A stretch of 64,000 bases of DNA from Billgrantia montanilacus (GCF_003336675.1 NZ_QPII01000016.1:1-64000); one strand, 5' to 3'; shown: positions 43,816-53,400, counted from the stretch's first letter. Notes: generated by a model not told the origin, from the sequence alone. A program made the numbers and translations.

Positions 43816-44409
43816 ATGGCCGAGATCGCCATCAGTACCTGCCAGGGGAGCGCCATCACGCCCTATCTCGACGACCTGGCCCGGTTGAGAATTCGCGTCT
43901 TCCGCGACTTTCCCTATCTCTACGACGGCGACCTCACCTATGAGGCCGACTACCTGCGCCGCTATGCGGAGTGCCCCGAGAGCCTGTTCGTGCTGGCCTT
44001 CGATGGCAACGCCCTGGTGGGGGCATCCACCGGCATGCCGCTGGCCGACGACATGGCAGCGTTCCGCGCGCCCTTCGAGCGGGCCGGCTTCGATATCGGC
44101 AGCGTGTTCTACTATGGCGAGTCGGTGCTATTGTCGAACTACCGTGGCCGCGGCATCGGCAAGGCCTTCATGGAGGCCCGGGAACGGCATGCCGCCGAGC
44201 GTGGCTTCTCGACCGTGGCCTTCTGTGCCGTGGAGCGCCCCGACAACCACCCGCTGAAACCCGAAGGCTACGTGCCACTGCACGGCTTCTGGCGCTCGCG
44301 GGGCTACGAGCGCCACCCAGAGCTCGCCACCACCTTCCACTGGAAGGACGTCGGCGAGCCCGAGGAGACCGACAAGCCGATGGTGTTCTGGCTGAAGTCT
44401 TTGGCATGA
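43816..44409 (+). CDS. GNAT-family N-acetyltransferase
   Basis: A 197-residue acetyltransferase. The acetyl-CoA loop is Y-R-G-R-G-I-G-K-A-F, preceded by the GESVLLSNY strand. The start has GGAGG. It contains an unusual N-terminal R-I-R-V-F-R-D-F-P-Y-L-Y-D-G motif that recurs in one GNAT subgroup. Substrate unknown. Confidence 0.88.
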   Translation: MAEIAISTCQGSAITPYLDDLARLRIRVFRDFPYLYDGDLTYEADYLRRYAECPESLFVLAFDGNALVGASTGMPLADDMAAFRAPFERAGFDIGSVFYYGESVLLSNYRGRGIGKAFMEARERHAAERGFSTVAFCAVERPDNHPLKPEGYVPLHGFWRSRGYERHPELATTFHWKDVGEPEETDKPMVFWLKSLA

Positions 44410-44477
44410 TATTCGCCCGGAGCTGATCCGACGACAGGCCTGCGAGGAGGCGCTGTGAACCCCTCCCTGGGCGCTAC

Positions 44478-44497
44478 ATTTGCCATCCATGGCAAAT
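44478..44497. promoter_or_regulatory. Perfect hairpin upstream of proS
   Basis: ATTTGCCA-TCCA-TGGCAAAT forms an 8-bp stem. It lies about 55 bp before the proS -35 box; it may end the GNAT transcript or bind a regulator. Confidence 0.4.
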
Positions 44498-44552
44498 GAC
44501 CTCCTCTTCGGCCTGTCCTCGGCGCTCCTCGCCTGTTCACCAGCTCACTCTT

Positions 44553-44581
44553 TTGCCGCCGCTACCCGTTGCCCGTACAAT
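44553..44581 (+). promoter_or_regulatory. Sigma-70 promoter of proS
   Basis: TTGCCG (44553-44558), 17-bp spacer, TACAAT (44576-44581). It lies about 70 bp before ATG 44651 and supports that start over the tracked 44480. Confidence 0.6.
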
Positions 44582-44650
44582 GCCCCGAACGCCGCTCGTC
44601 GCGGCACACCGACTCATGTCAAGCCCATGCTGGAAGGAAACGCCGGACCC

Positions 44651-46372
44651 ATGCGCGCCACCCAACTGTTGATCGCCACCCTGAAGGAAACACCCGCCGA
44701 CGCCGAAGTGATCAGCCACCAGCTGATGCTGCGCGCCGGCATGATCCGCCGCCTCACTTCCGGCCTCTATACGTGGCTGCCGGTCGGCCTGCGCACGCTG
44801 CGCAAGGTGGAGCGAATCGTGCGCGAGGAGATGGACCGCGCCGGTGCACAGGAGGTGCTGATGCCAGCGGTGCAGCCCGCCGAGCTGTGGCAGGAGTCCG
44901 GCCGCTGGGAACAGTACGGCCCCGAGCTGCTGCGCCTGAAGGACCGCCATGAGCGCGACTACTGCGTCGGCCCCACCCATGAAGAGGTGATCACCGACCT
45001 GATGCGCCGCGAGCTGGCAAGCTACAAGCAGCTGCCGGCCAACTTCTACCAGATCCAGACCAAGTTTCGCGACGAGATTCGCCCGCGTTTCGGGGTGATG
45101 CGCTCCCGCGAGTTCATCATGAAGGACGCCTACTCCTTCCATATCGACCAGGCCTCCCTGAAGGAGACCTACCAGGCGATGTACGATGCCTATGTGCGCA
45201 TCTTCACCCGCCTGGGCCTGGACTTCCGTCCCGTACTGGCCGACACCGGCGCCATCGGCGGCACTGACTCCCACGAGTTCCATGTGCTGGCCGACTCCGG
45301 CGAAGACGCCATCGTCTTCTCCAACGAGTCCGACTACGCCGCCAATATTGAGAAGGCCGAAGCCCTGCCGGCGCCGCTGGGTTCCAATCCCGAGCGCGCC
45401 GCGCCAAGTGAAGCGCTGCGCCTGGTCGACACGCCCAACGCCAAGACCATCGCTGCCCTGGTGGAGCAGCACGGTCTACCCATCGAGAAGACCATCAAGA
45501 CGTTGATGGTGCGCGCCGCCGAGGGCGGGCTGATCGCCCTGCTGGTGCGTGGCGACCACGAGCTCAACGAGATCAAGGCGGTAAACCTGCCCGAAGTGGC
45601 CGAGCCGCTGACCATGGCCACGGAGGAGGAGATCCGTGCCGTGGTGGGTGCCGGTCCGGGCTCGCTGGGCCCGGTGAATCTCGACATGCCGATCGTCATC
45701 GACCGCAGCGTGGCGCTGATGAGCGACTTCGGCGCCGGCGCCAACGTCGATGGCAAGCACTACTTCGGCATCAACTGGGAGCGTGATGCGTCCCTGCCCC
45801 AGGTTGCCGACCTGCGCAACGTGGTCGAGGGCGATCCCTCGCCGGATGGCAAGGGCACGCTCTCCATCAAGCGCGGCATCGAGGTGGGCCACGTTTTCCA
45901 GCTGGGCAAGAAGTACTCCGAAGCCATGAACGCCACGGTGCTCGACGACTCTGGCCGCGCCGCCCACCCCTGGATGGGTTGCTACGGCATCGGCGTGACC
46001 CGCGTGGTGGCCGCCGCCATCGAACAGAATCACGACGAGAACGGCATCATCTGGCCCGACGCCATCGCCCCCTTCCACCTTACCCTGGTGCCGATGAATG
46101 CCCACAAGTCGCAGCGGGTTCGCGAGGAGTCCGAGCGTCTCTATGCCGAACTCACCGCCGCCGGCTTCGACGTGCTGCTGGACGATCGCGACCTGCGCCC
46201 AGGCGTGAAATTCGCCGACCAGGAGCTGACCGGCATTCCCCACCGCCTGGTGGTGGGCGACCGGGGCCTGGACAACGGCGAGCTGGAGTACAAGGGGCGA
46301 CGCGACAGCGAAGCGACCATGGTGCCGGCGGACAGTATCCTCGCGTTCCTGCGCCAGCGGATTGAAGGCTAG
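44651..46372 (+). CDS. proS: Prolyl-tRNA synthetase
   Basis: A 573-residue bacterial-type ProRS, usual length. The start [15 protein letters not shown] is the family N-terminus. Class II motifs are visible: motif 2 as [10 protein letters not shown], motif 3 near [10 protein letters not shown]. The editing insertion with a YbaK-like fold lies at about 225-405, and the anticodon-binding domain at the C-terminus ([20 protein letters not shown]). It charges tRNA-Pro. Confidence 0.97.
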   Translation: MRATQLLIATLKETPADAEVISHQLMLRAGMIRRLTSGLYTWLPVGLRTLRKVERIVREEMDRAGAQEVLMPAVQPAELWQESGRWEQYGPELLRLKDRHERDYCVGPTHEEVITDLMRRELASYKQLPANFYQIQTKFRDEIRPRFGVMRSREFIMKDAYSFHIDQASLKETYQAMYDAYVRIFTRLGLDFRPVLADTGAIGGTDSHEFHVLADSGEDAIVFSNESDYAANIEKAEALPAPLGSNPERAAPSEALRLVDTPNAKTIAALVEQHGLPIEKTIKTLMVRAAEGGLIALLVRGDHELNEIKAVNLPEVAEPLTMATEEEIRAVVGAGPGSLGPVNLDMPIVIDRSVALMSDFGAGANVDGKHYFGINWERDASLPQVADLRNVVEGDPSPDGKGTLSIKRGIEVGHVFQLGKKYSEAMNATVLDDSGRAAHPWMGCYGIGVTRVVAAAIEQNHDENGIIWPDAIAPFHLTLVPMNAHKSQRVREESERLYAELTAAGFDVLLDDRDLRPGVKFADQELTGIPHRLVVGDRGLDNGELEYKGRRDSEATMVPADSILAFLRQRIEG

Positions 46373-46380
46373 GCTGGGAC

Positions 46381-47052
46381 GTGCCGACACTTGCCGCCTG
46401 GCTGATGGTCGGATTGATCGCCCTGCCAGGCGGCGGCGCCCAGGCGAACGAAGGGGCCGGCGTCGATGAGACGGGTTTCCTCGGCGAGCTGTCGCCGAAC
46501 ACGCTTCCCGCGAATGCTTTGCCGATGGAGCCCCGGGTTCAGGTGCTGCCGGACATCCCCCCTTCGCTGCGGGCGACCCTAGACGCGGTTACCACGGCGG
46601 AGCTGCCCGCGGAGTCGGTATGGGCAGCACGCCAGTGGATGAACGAGATGGAGCCGCGTCTGGCCCGCTACGTCTCAAACGCCGCACTGCGCAAGGAGAT
46701 GCTCGGCCGAATCTATCACGAGTCACGGCTGGCCGGCCTGGCGCCGGAAATCGTGCTGGCGGTGATCCAGGTGGAAAGCGCCTTTCGTGCCGATGCCGTC
46801 TCCTCGGCCGGCGCCGTGGGCCTGATGCAGATCATGCCCTTCTGGATTCGCGAACTCGGCCGCCCGGCGGATGAGCTCAAGGACCCCTGGCTCAATCTGC
46901 GCTACGGCAGCACCATCCTCGCCCACTACCTGGCCGTGGAGCGCGGTGATCTCACCAGGGCGCTTGCCCGCTACAACGGCAGCCTGGGCAAGACCTGGTA
47001 TCCGGAACGGGTAATGGCCGCCTGGCGCAGCCACTGGTGGATTGCTCGCTGA
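46381..47052 (+). CDS. Lytic transglycosylase, SLT family
   Basis: A 223-residue secreted protein starting at GTG 46381, 8 nt after the proS stop, with a signal peptide ending AQA. The SLT domain shows the catalytic Glu in Q-V-E-S-A-F-R-A-D-A-V-S, then S-A-G-A-V-G-L-M-Q-I-M-P and A-R-Y-N-G-S-L-G. It cleaves glycan strands of peptidoglycan in the periplasm. It probably reads through from proS. Confidence 0.9.
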   Translation: MPTLAAWLMVGLIALPGGGAQANEGAGVDETGFLGELSPNTLPANALPMEPRVQVLPDIPPSLRATLDAVTTAELPAESVWAARQWMNEMEPRLARYVSNAALRKEMLGRIYHESRLAGLAPEIVLAVIQVESAFRADAVSSAGAVGLMQIMPFWIRELGRPADELKDPWLNLRYGSTILAHYLAVERGDLTRALARYNGSLGKTWYPERVMAAWRSHWWIAR

Positions 47053-47140
47053 ACCTGAGCCCCTGTTCAAGATTCCAGGCGTACCTGCCGATATGGGATA
47101 GGCAACATGCCCCGACGATTCCCAGCCATAGGAGCGCTCC

Positions 47141-47818
47141 ATGACCCACCTGCGCGGCACACTCGCCCGAGCCGCCTGGCTGTTTCTTTGCCTGGGAATG
47201 CTGGCCCCGGCCGCACAGGCCACCCGCATCGTCATCATCGATGCGGACAGCGGTGACCCTCTTGAGAATGCCGTGGTCGAGATCCAGACCGGTACAGCGG
47301 AGCCGACGCAGTCTGCCGAGGTCATGCAGCGTGACGCGGCCTTCCACCCCCACGTCTCGGTCATTCCTACCGGCAGCGCAGTGAGCTTTCCCAATCGCGA
47401 CACCACCCGGCATCACGTCTACTCATTTTCCCCGGCAAAGGTCTTCGACCTTGAGCTCTATCTGCAAGAGACACCGCCTCCGGTGCACTTCGACCGTCCC
47501 GGTGTCGTGGTGTTGGGCTGCAACATTCATGATCAGATGCAGGCCTTCATCGTCGTCAGCGATGCCCTGCATGTCGCCGTCACCGCCGACGATGGCGTGG
47601 CCGAGTTCGTCGGTTTGCCCGCAGGCAGCCACGATGTGCGCGTCTGGCATCCTCAGCTCTCGGATACGCACCAGCAATGGTGGGAAGGCAGCGTGGCGTT
47701 CGGTCAGTCACTGACGGTGTCGCTGTCGCTCGAGGGAACGCCGCCGCCGCCAGAGACGCTTTCCCCCCTGCAGCAGCGCTTTCGCGATGCCGCCCAACAG
47801 CACGCCGAGCAGAACTGA
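47141..47818 (+). CDS. Periplasmic cupredoxin protein (methylamine utilisation-like)
   Basis: A 225-residue exported protein with signal peptide. The cupredoxin fold is evident from S-F-P-N-R-D-T-T-R-H-H-V-Y-S-F and G-C-N-I-H-D-Q-M; His, Cys, His and Met are the type 1 copper ligands. A C-terminal beta domain follows (EFVGLPAGSHDVRVWHP). It is first of a tight four-gene run (gaps of 9, 10 and 20 nt). In related annotations this family is called methylamine utilisation protein, but no methylamine genes are here. Confidence 0.85.
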   Translation: MTHLRGTLARAAWLFLCLGMLAPAAQATRIVIIDADSGDPLENAVVEIQTGTAEPTQSAEVMQRDAAFHPHVSVIPTGSAVSFPNRDTTRHHVYSFSPAKVFDLELYLQETPPPVHFDRPGVVVLGCNIHDQMQAFIVVSDALHVAVTADDGVAEFVGLPAGSHDVRVWHPQLSDTHQQWWEGSVAFGQSLTVSLSLEGTPPPPETLSPLQQRFRDAAQQHAEQN

Positions 47819-47827
47819 GATGGCGAT

Positions 47828-50161
47828 ATGACATTCCGCTTGCGCCTATTGGTGGTCATGCTGCTGGTTGTGGTGGTGTCACAGCTGGTCACCGGCGGTG
47901 CCCTCCTTCGCGCGATCACCCAGGATGCGCTGGAAAAAGGGAATCGCGACCTGGGCGTCGGGCTCCGCGTCCTCGAACAGGTGCTCGACGAGCGCGGCCG
48001 ATTCCTGCAAGGCAACGTCGAGATCCTCGCCAATGACTTCGGCTTCAAGAGTGCTGTCGCCACCCGGGACACCGGCACGCTGCAGTCGGTGCTCGCCAAT
48101 CACGGCGATCGCGCCGGTGCCGACATGGTATTGCTCGGCGACCTCGACGGCACGCTGCTGGCTAGCAGCCACCACCCCCAGGGAACGGCAATGCCCTTTC
48201 CCACACTTTGGGAGCAGGCTCGGGAGACGGGTGCAGCCGTCGAGGTCGTTATTCAGGAGGGCAAGCCCTACGAGTTCGTGTTGTTGCCGGTCCGTGCTCC
48301 CAACCTGATCGGCTGGGTCGGCATGGGTTTCATGATCGACCAGACACTGGCCAGCGAGATCCACGCCCTGACCCGATTGGACATCAGTTTCATCACCCAC
48401 CGGAATAGCAGCGGTGGACCGGGGCACCGGGTTTCGTCGCGGGAGGACCTCGACGCCGCGGCCCTCCAACGACTCACCGCCGAGCTCGACTCCGGGCGCT
48501 TCCTTCAGACGAGCGCCTTCACCGAGGACGATCGCTACCTTACTCGTGCACGGCTCCTGCAAAGTGATGCCGGCAACCAAACCTATGCGGTCGTCCAGGC
48601 ATCCCGCTCCAGCCTCCTCGGCGCCTATCGCGATCTGCAGTGGCAGTTGGGTGGCGTTATCGCCGTGATCCTGCTCTTAACGGCGGCCCTGGCGGCCTGG
48701 AGTGCAAGAAGCATGAGCCACCCCTTGAGCGTACTGGCCGATGCCGCCAGGAATATCGGTCGGGGACAGAATCTGAAAAGCGTGGATGTAACCCCGCATG
48801 GCGAGATAGGCCTTCTGGCGGGTACGCTGCTCTCCATGCAGGAAGACATTCGCCAGCGCGAGCAGAGCCTGCTGCATCAGTCCCGCCATGACCGGCTTAC
48901 CGGTCTGCCCAATCGCAGCTCGGCCCAGGATGATATCGAGGTTCTGGTCCGCCAGCAGACCCGGTTCAGCCTGCTACGCATGGAGATACTCGATTTTCGG
49001 CGCATCAATGACACCTTTGGCTACGCCCTTGGCGATCGCGTGCTGATCACCCTGGCCCAGCGGCTCAGAGACCTTCCGTCCCCCGTGCGCAACGCCTACC
49101 GCCTGGGAACCGACGAATTCCTGCTGGTGGTCGATGTCTCGGCATGCGATGACCGCTGGGTCGAGTCACTTCTGGCAGGGCTTTCGCAACCCATCGACCT
49201 CAATGGATCGCCAATCCATCCGAACCTGCTCGTTGGCGAAGCGAATTACCCTGACCATGGCAACAACGTCGACCTGCTGCTGCGCCGGGCCGATATCGCC
49301 CTGCATGCGGCGAGTGCTCGACACCAAAGCCATCAACGCTACCTCGAGGGCCAGGACGAGGAGCACCTGCGCCAGCTCACTCTGATTCGCGACCTGCAGA
49401 GCGCCGTGACCTGCGATCAGCTGCACATGGTCTACCAGCCCAAGATCGATGCCAGTAGCGGTGAGGTGGTGGAATTCGAGGCCTTGATGCGCTGGCAGCA
49501 CCCCTCCCTCGGTTTTATTCCGCCCGATGAGTTCATCACCCTGGCCGAGCGCTCAGGAAACATTCGGCCGTTGAGCCGCTGGATGTTCAACGCCGTATGC
49601 AGCCAGCTTGCCGCCTGGCAGTGCCAGGGACAGCGCCTCTCCGTGGCGATCAACCTCTCCGCCGCGGACCTCGGCGATACCGACCTGGTCGACCTGCTGC
49701 TCAACCACATGCGCCACCATGGCCTGCAAGCCGACCAGCTGGCACTCGAGATCACCGAGAGTGCCGTCATGGAGGACGCGATCCTGGCCAGCCATTCACT
49801 CAACCGCCTGCGCCAGGCTGGCCTGACGATTGCCGTGGACGACTTTGGTACCGGCTATTCCTCGCTGGCACAGCTCAAGCAGCTGCCGGTAAGCGAGCTC
49901 AAGATCGACAAGTCCTTCATCCTCAAACTCGATAGCGAAGAAGATGACGCCACAATCGTGCGTTCTACCATCGAGATGGGGCATAGCCTGGGGCTACGCA
50001 TCGTGGCCGAAGGGGTCGAGAATGCCGCCAGCGCCACACTGCTGCGCGAATACGGCTGCGACTTCCTCCAAGGATACTGGATTGCCCGCCCCCTGGCTGC
50101 CGACCAAGTGCTCGAATGGCTGGTTGATAATGCTCCCTTCCCCTTCACCACGCCTCCATGA
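47828..50161 (+). CDS. Cache-HAMP-GGDEF(degenerate)-EAL protein
   Basis: A 777-residue membrane protein: helix at 8-30, periplasmic double-Cache-like domain to about 275, second helix, HAMP (about 295-345), GGDEF, then EAL. The GGDEF loop reads R-L-G-T-D-E-F, so cyclase activity is probably lost. All EAL residues are in place: E-A-L-M-R, N-L-S, L-E-I-T-E-S, D-D-F-G-T-G-Y-S-S, K-I-D-K-S-F, A-E-G-V-E-N and Q-G-Y. It should hydrolyse c-di-GMP in response to a periplasmic signal. The operon with copper and haem proteins suggests a redox signal. Confidence 0.93.
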   Translation: MTFRLRLLVVMLLVVVVSQLVTGGALLRAITQDALEKGNRDLGVGLRVLEQVLDERGRFLQGNVEILANDFGFKSAVATRDTGTLQSVLANHGDRAGADMVLLGDLDGTLLASSHHPQGTAMPFPTLWEQARETGAAVEVVIQEGKPYEFVLLPVRAPNLIGWVGMGFMIDQTLASEIHALTRLDISFITHRNSSGGPGHRVSSREDLDAAALQRLTAELDSGRFLQTSAFTEDDRYLTRARLLQSDAGNQTYAVVQASRSSLLGAYRDLQWQLGGVIAVILLLTAALAAWSARSMSHPLSVLADAARNIGRGQNLKSVDVTPHGEIGLLAGTLLSMQEDIRQREQSLLHQSRHDRLTGLPNRSSAQDDIEVLVRQQTRFSLLRMEILDFRRINDTFGYALGDRVLITLAQRLRDLPSPVRNAYRLGTDEFLLVVDVSACDDRWVESLLAGLSQPIDLNGSPIHPNLLVGEANYPDHGNNVDLLLRRADIALHAASARHQSHQRYLEGQDEEHLRQLTLIRDLQSAVTCDQLHMVYQPKIDASSGEVVEFEALMRWQHPSLGFIPPDEFITLAERSGNIRPLSRWMFNAVCSQLAAWQCQGQRLSVAINLSAADLGDTDLVDLLLNHMRHHGLQADQLALEITESAVMEDAILASHSLNRLRQAGLTIAVDDFGTGYSSLAQLKQLPVSELKIDKSFILKLDSEEDDATIVRSTIEMGHSLGLRIVAEGVENAASATLLREYGCDFLQGYWIARPLAADQVLEWLVDNAPFPFTTPP

Positions 50162-50171
50162 GGTGCGCCGA

Positions 50172-51038
50172 ATGATGACTTCTCCCTTCTTGTTCATGGC
50201 CAGGATGATTCGCGATGCACTGCTTGTCATCGCCCTTTGCCTGTTCGCCGGCCAGGCGTTGGCCGGTAGCCGCCTACTCGCCACCGGCGGCGTCAGCCAG
50301 ATCGAAGGAGCCGCCGGTGGCGGCCTGTCGCCATGGGGAGTACTGGCCGGCAGCGCCAGCGAAGGCGAGTTGGCAGCGACCGCTTTCATCAGCACCGCCC
50401 CCCTGAGCGACTACACCCTGACAGCGGGAGGCATAGCGCTGAACGTGCATGACCGTCTGGAACTCTCGTTGGCACACCAGCACCTGGCACTCGATACCCT
50501 GGGTGGTCGACTCGAACAGCAGATCGCGGGAGCCAAGCTGCGACTGTTCGGTGACCTGCTGTATCACCCCTGGGGCGTGTGGAGCCTCGGCGTGCAGCAC
50601 AAGCGCCTGGATGATGGAAGCCTGCCGCGGGTGATCGGAGCACACGACGTTCAGGGTAATGACATTTATCTCAGCGGCAGCAAGCTAGTGTTCGCCGCCT
50701 TGGCCGAGCGCAACCTGCTGCTCAACCTGACACTGCGTTCCACCCGCGCCAACCAGGGCGGGTTGCTCGGCTTCGGCGGCGATCTCGAGCCGGGTCGCAC
50801 GCTGGTCGCGGAGGGCTCGGTTGGCCTTTTTCTCACGCCTCGATGGATTATCGGCGCCGAGTATCGTCAAAAGCCGGATAATCTGAGCTTCGCCCGCGAG
50901 GACGATTGGCGCAGCCTCTACACTGCCTATTTCTTCAGCCCGCAGCTGTCGCTGACCGGTGCCGTGCTGGATCTGGGTGCAATCGCCGGACTCGAACACC
51001 AGCACGGCGGCTATTTGTCGCTTCAGTTCGCGCTCTGA
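50172..51038 (+). CDS. DUF3034 outer-membrane-like protein
   Basis: A 288-residue exported protein with signal peptide ending ALAG. The mature part is beta-rich with many alternating hydrophobic strands and a C-terminal aromatic-hydrophobic end (YLSLQFAL), as expected for a beta-barrel. The start G-S-R-L-L-A-T-G-G-V-S-Q-I-E-G-A-A-G-G-G-L matches DUF3034. Ribosome site AGGTG. Function unknown. Confidence 0.85.
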   Translation: MMTSPFLFMARMIRDALLVIALCLFAGQALAGSRLLATGGVSQIEGAAGGGLSPWGVLAGSASEGELAATAFISTAPLSDYTLTAGGIALNVHDRLELSLAHQHLALDTLGGRLEQQIAGAKLRLFGDLLYHPWGVWSLGVQHKRLDDGSLPRVIGAHDVQGNDIYLSGSKLVFAALAERNLLLNLTLRSTRANQGGLLGFGGDLEPGRTLVAEGSVGLFLTPRWIIGAEYRQKPDNLSFAREDDWRSLYTAYFFSPQLSLTGAVLDLGAIAGLEHQHGGYLSLQFAL

Positions 51039-51058
51039 GACGTTTGGAGGAAACTCAA

Positions 51059-51502
51059 ATGAAACGTTTGGTACTCGCCCTGGCCATGACGACACTGCTG
51101 CTCGCCGGCTGCGGCCAGCGTGCAGACCACGCCACCCTATACGACGCACTGGGAGGTCGGCCAGGAGTTGAAGCCACCGTCGAGAACCTGATGTATCGCA
51201 TCGCCGATGATCCCACCCTCGTCGGCTTTTTCACCAACACCAACATCGACCACTTCGCTGCATCGCTGGAACAGCAACTGTGCGACCTGGCCGACGGCCC
51301 CTGTCATTACGACGGCCCGCCCATGGATCGTGCCCATCAGCACATGGGTATCACTAACGCCGACTTCAATCGTCTTGTTGGGCATATGGAACAAGCGCTG
51401 ATTGCCGAAGGGGTTCTACTGGGCGCGCGCAACAGGCTGTTGGGGCGCCTGGCTCCCTTGCACGGCGAGATCATGCGGCGACAATCGCCACCGGCCCACT
51501 GA
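51059..51502 (+). CDS. Group 1 truncated haemoglobin, lipoprotein
   Basis: A 147-residue protein with lipobox LLLAGC, so the globin is lipid-anchored in the envelope. The globin core starts LYDALGGRPGVEATVENLMYRI; the proximal His lies in R-A-H-Q-H-M-G-I, and the H helix follows. It has an internal Cys pair (C-D-L-A-D-G-P-C) that could form a disulfide in the periplasm. TGGAGGAAA precedes the start. It would bind O2 or NO. Confidence 0.9.
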   Translation: MKRLVLALAMTTLLLAGCGQRADHATLYDALGGRPGVEATVENLMYRIADDPTLVGFFTNTNIDHFAASLEQQLCDLADGPCHYDGPPMDRAHQHMGITNADFNRLVGHMEQALIAEGVLLGARNRLLGRLAPLHGEIMRRQSPPAH

Positions 51503-51621
51503 CGCCATTCTCACAACGGCTGCTCTGCCACTGAGGCTAGCAGTTTCGCGGTTGAGCGGGCCGGACTCGGGGCCAGATAATGCGCTGGCAGCGCAATCTC
51601 TTGACGTCGACGTCGCTGGAA

Positions 51622-52767
51622 TCAGCTTTCCTCGAGGTTCAGATCGCTGCTGGAGACCACCTTCACTTGTGCCACTTGCCACCCGTTGCGTCCTCCGGCC
51701 TTGACGCGGTACAGGGCCTGGTCCGCAGCGGCATAGCCGGCATCGAAACCGGCCTGCCCGGCGATGAAGCGAGCCGCCCCAACGCTGAGCGTGACGGTGG
51801 CGGCGCTGGGATGGTCAGGGTGGTGCAGGGCCGCCTCGCGCAGGCCAGCCACCAGCCGCTCACAGTACCCGGTCAACACACCATCGTCGGCACAGTCGAA
51901 CAGGGCGGCGAATTCATCGCCGCCCATGCGATAAAGTCGCGCCTGTCCACCCAACGTCTCGTCGATGAGCTCTGCCAGATTTCGCAACAGCTTATCCCCG
52001 TCAGGGTGCCCCAGGCTGTCGTTGTACTGCTTGAAGAAGTCGATATCGATCAGAATCAACCCCATGGGTTGACCCTCGCAGGCCAGCACATCCTGATGGA
52101 GTGCGCTGCGATTGCCTGCGCCTGTCAGCGGGTCGCTGAGCGCCCGCGTCATCCACTCCAGGCTCTCCCGGGTGGCACGCTCGGCACTGCGCCGGTGTCG
52201 CTCGTGCATCCACCAGAAGACCAGGCCAAGGGCGAAGATCACCACGCTACCGAACAATACCTGCCCCTGGTGCCGACGCGTGTCTTCAACGAAGGCTGAC
52301 GTGACGCTGCTGCGCCGGTCCAACTGGTGCATCTCGATTTCGGTGAGACAGCGAATCGGGCCAAGCAGGCTATTACGAAGGTCACCAACCAGCACACTCT
52401 CTCCCGAGCGTAGCTTCACCTTCAGTTCATCGAGGGCGGCCAGGCTCGGCTGCGTACAGCTATATTCGTTGCGATACAGGCCGATATCGAAGAGGCTGTA
52501 GGCCAGTTCCATCTGGAAATGCGCCCGCTGCCGGTTCCCCGCGTCCAGCGGATCCAGCAGCAGGAGATCCAGGCTCTCCTGCAGGTAGTCACGGGAACGG
52601 GTCGCAAGCTGCTGTCCGGTCAAGTTGCCGGCCTGGCTGAAATAAGCGTGTATCTCGGGATAGACCCAGCGGGTCTGGTAGGCAATCAGCAGCACCAGAA
52701 GCGTAAAGCTCATCAGGCTGAGCCATAGCCAACCCAGATGCCGCTTCCAGTGAGGTGCCGGCTTCAC
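51622..52767 (-). CDS. Membrane diguanylate cyclase (GGDEF)
   Basis: A 381-residue protein with a membrane helix (about 15-35), a periplasmic sensor domain to about 165, a second helix, and a GGDEF domain with the intact R-M-G-G-D-E-F motif. It should make c-di-GMP. GTG 52767 overlaps the preceding stop in GTGA, so it is coupled to the molybdopterin-fold gene; the longer start at 52797 is unlikely. It is convergent with the globin operon, separated by 119 bp. Confidence 0.9.
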   Translation of the reverse strand: MKPAPHWKRHLGWLWLSLMSFTLLVLLIAYQTRWVYPEIHAYFSQAGNLTGQQLATRSRDYLQESLDLLLLDPLDAGNRQRAHFQMELAYSLFDIGLYRNEYSCTQPSLAALDELKVKLRSGESVLVGDLRNSLLGPIRCLTEIEMHQLDRRSSVTSAFVEDTRRHQGQVLFGSVVIFALGLVFWWMHERHRRSAERATRESLEWMTRALSDPLTGAGNRSALHQDVLACEGQPMGLILIDIDFFKQYNDSLGHPDGDKLLRNLAELIDETLGGQARLYRMGGDEFAALFDCADDGVLTGYCERLVAGLREAALHHPDHPSAATVTLSVGAARFIAGQAGFDAGYAAADQALYRVKAGGRNGWQVAQVKVVSSSDLNLEES

Positions 52768-53246
52768 GGCACCGCCTCTATGCGCTTGATCATCCACACC
52801 CAGTCGTTGAAGTTGCGCAGGTTCGCAGGATCCCGGTCACCGTAGTCGCGCTCGACCAGCCGTACCGGGCCCCGGTCACGCAGTGCCAGGGGCTCACCAT
52901 CCTGATGCGTGACCAGGATCCAGTTGTCATCGTTCCAGCCGCCGAGGGCGACGTCATAATCATCCCAGGCGTAAAAGTGCAACGACTCCGGCACACCCCC
53001 GAAATGCTGGATCAGCAGGTCACGAAAGACCAGGCCGCGTATCTCGACCTCTTCTGCCAGATAGGGATCAAAGAAAGTGAACTCGACATCGGCCTGCTCG
53101 CGAAGCTCATCGACGGAGAGAAGGATTTCCTCTCCATTGTGCTGCAAGACAAGCTGATCGTGGCTGACCGCACTGACGGTCGTCGACAGCAGCATGCCGG
53201 CTGCCAACCAGGCAGCCAGAGAGATAAAGGATCGCGAAGATGACAT
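52764..53246 (-). CDS. Periplasmic protein with oxidoreductase molybdopterin-binding fold
   Basis: A 160-residue exported protein (signal peptide ends VSA). The mature part matches the small SUOX-like molybdopterin-binding domain used as a sensor in signalling operons (R-G-L-V-F-R-D-L-L-I; Y-A-W-D-D-Y-D-V; L-A-L-R-D-R-G-P-V-R-L-V). It has no Cys for a Mo ligand, so it is likely a non-catalytic ligand sensor. It is coupled to the GGDEF gene by GTGA and probably feeds a signal into that cyclase. Confidence 0.82.
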   Translation of the reverse strand: MSSSRSFISLAAWLAAGMLLSTTVSAVSHDQLVLQHNGEEILLSVDELREQADVEFTFFDPYLAEEVEIRGLVFRDLLIQHFGGVPESLHFYAWDDYDVALGGWNDDNWILVTHQDGEPLALRDRGPVRLVERDYGDRDPANLRNFNDWVWMIKRIEAVP

Positions 53247-53320
53247 GGGCTGCCTCCGTCCTGCAGATTGGTACGCTGGTTTCTTTTTGTTTCGACATTC
53301 TGACAGAGTTTATCACGAAC

Positions 53321-53348
53321 AAAAAAATGCCGGCCCAAACGGGCCGGC
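53321..53348 (-). terminator. Intrinsic terminator of the 38-residue membrane protein gene
   Basis: GCCGGCCC, loop GTTT, GGGCCGGC, then A and seven T residues on the minus strand. A second perfect hairpin (GGGGGGAT / ATCCCCCC, 53353-53371) precedes it without a T-run. Confidence 0.85.
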
Positions 53349-53400
53349 TACTGGGGGGATAAAATCCCCCCTCCCCTGACGACTTGCTGTGCAGCTTGGC

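Noticed and set aside
51581..51595. Terminator between the globin and GGDEF genes
   Set aside because: TGCGCTG-G-CAGCGCA is palindromic but has too short a loop and no T-run on either side.
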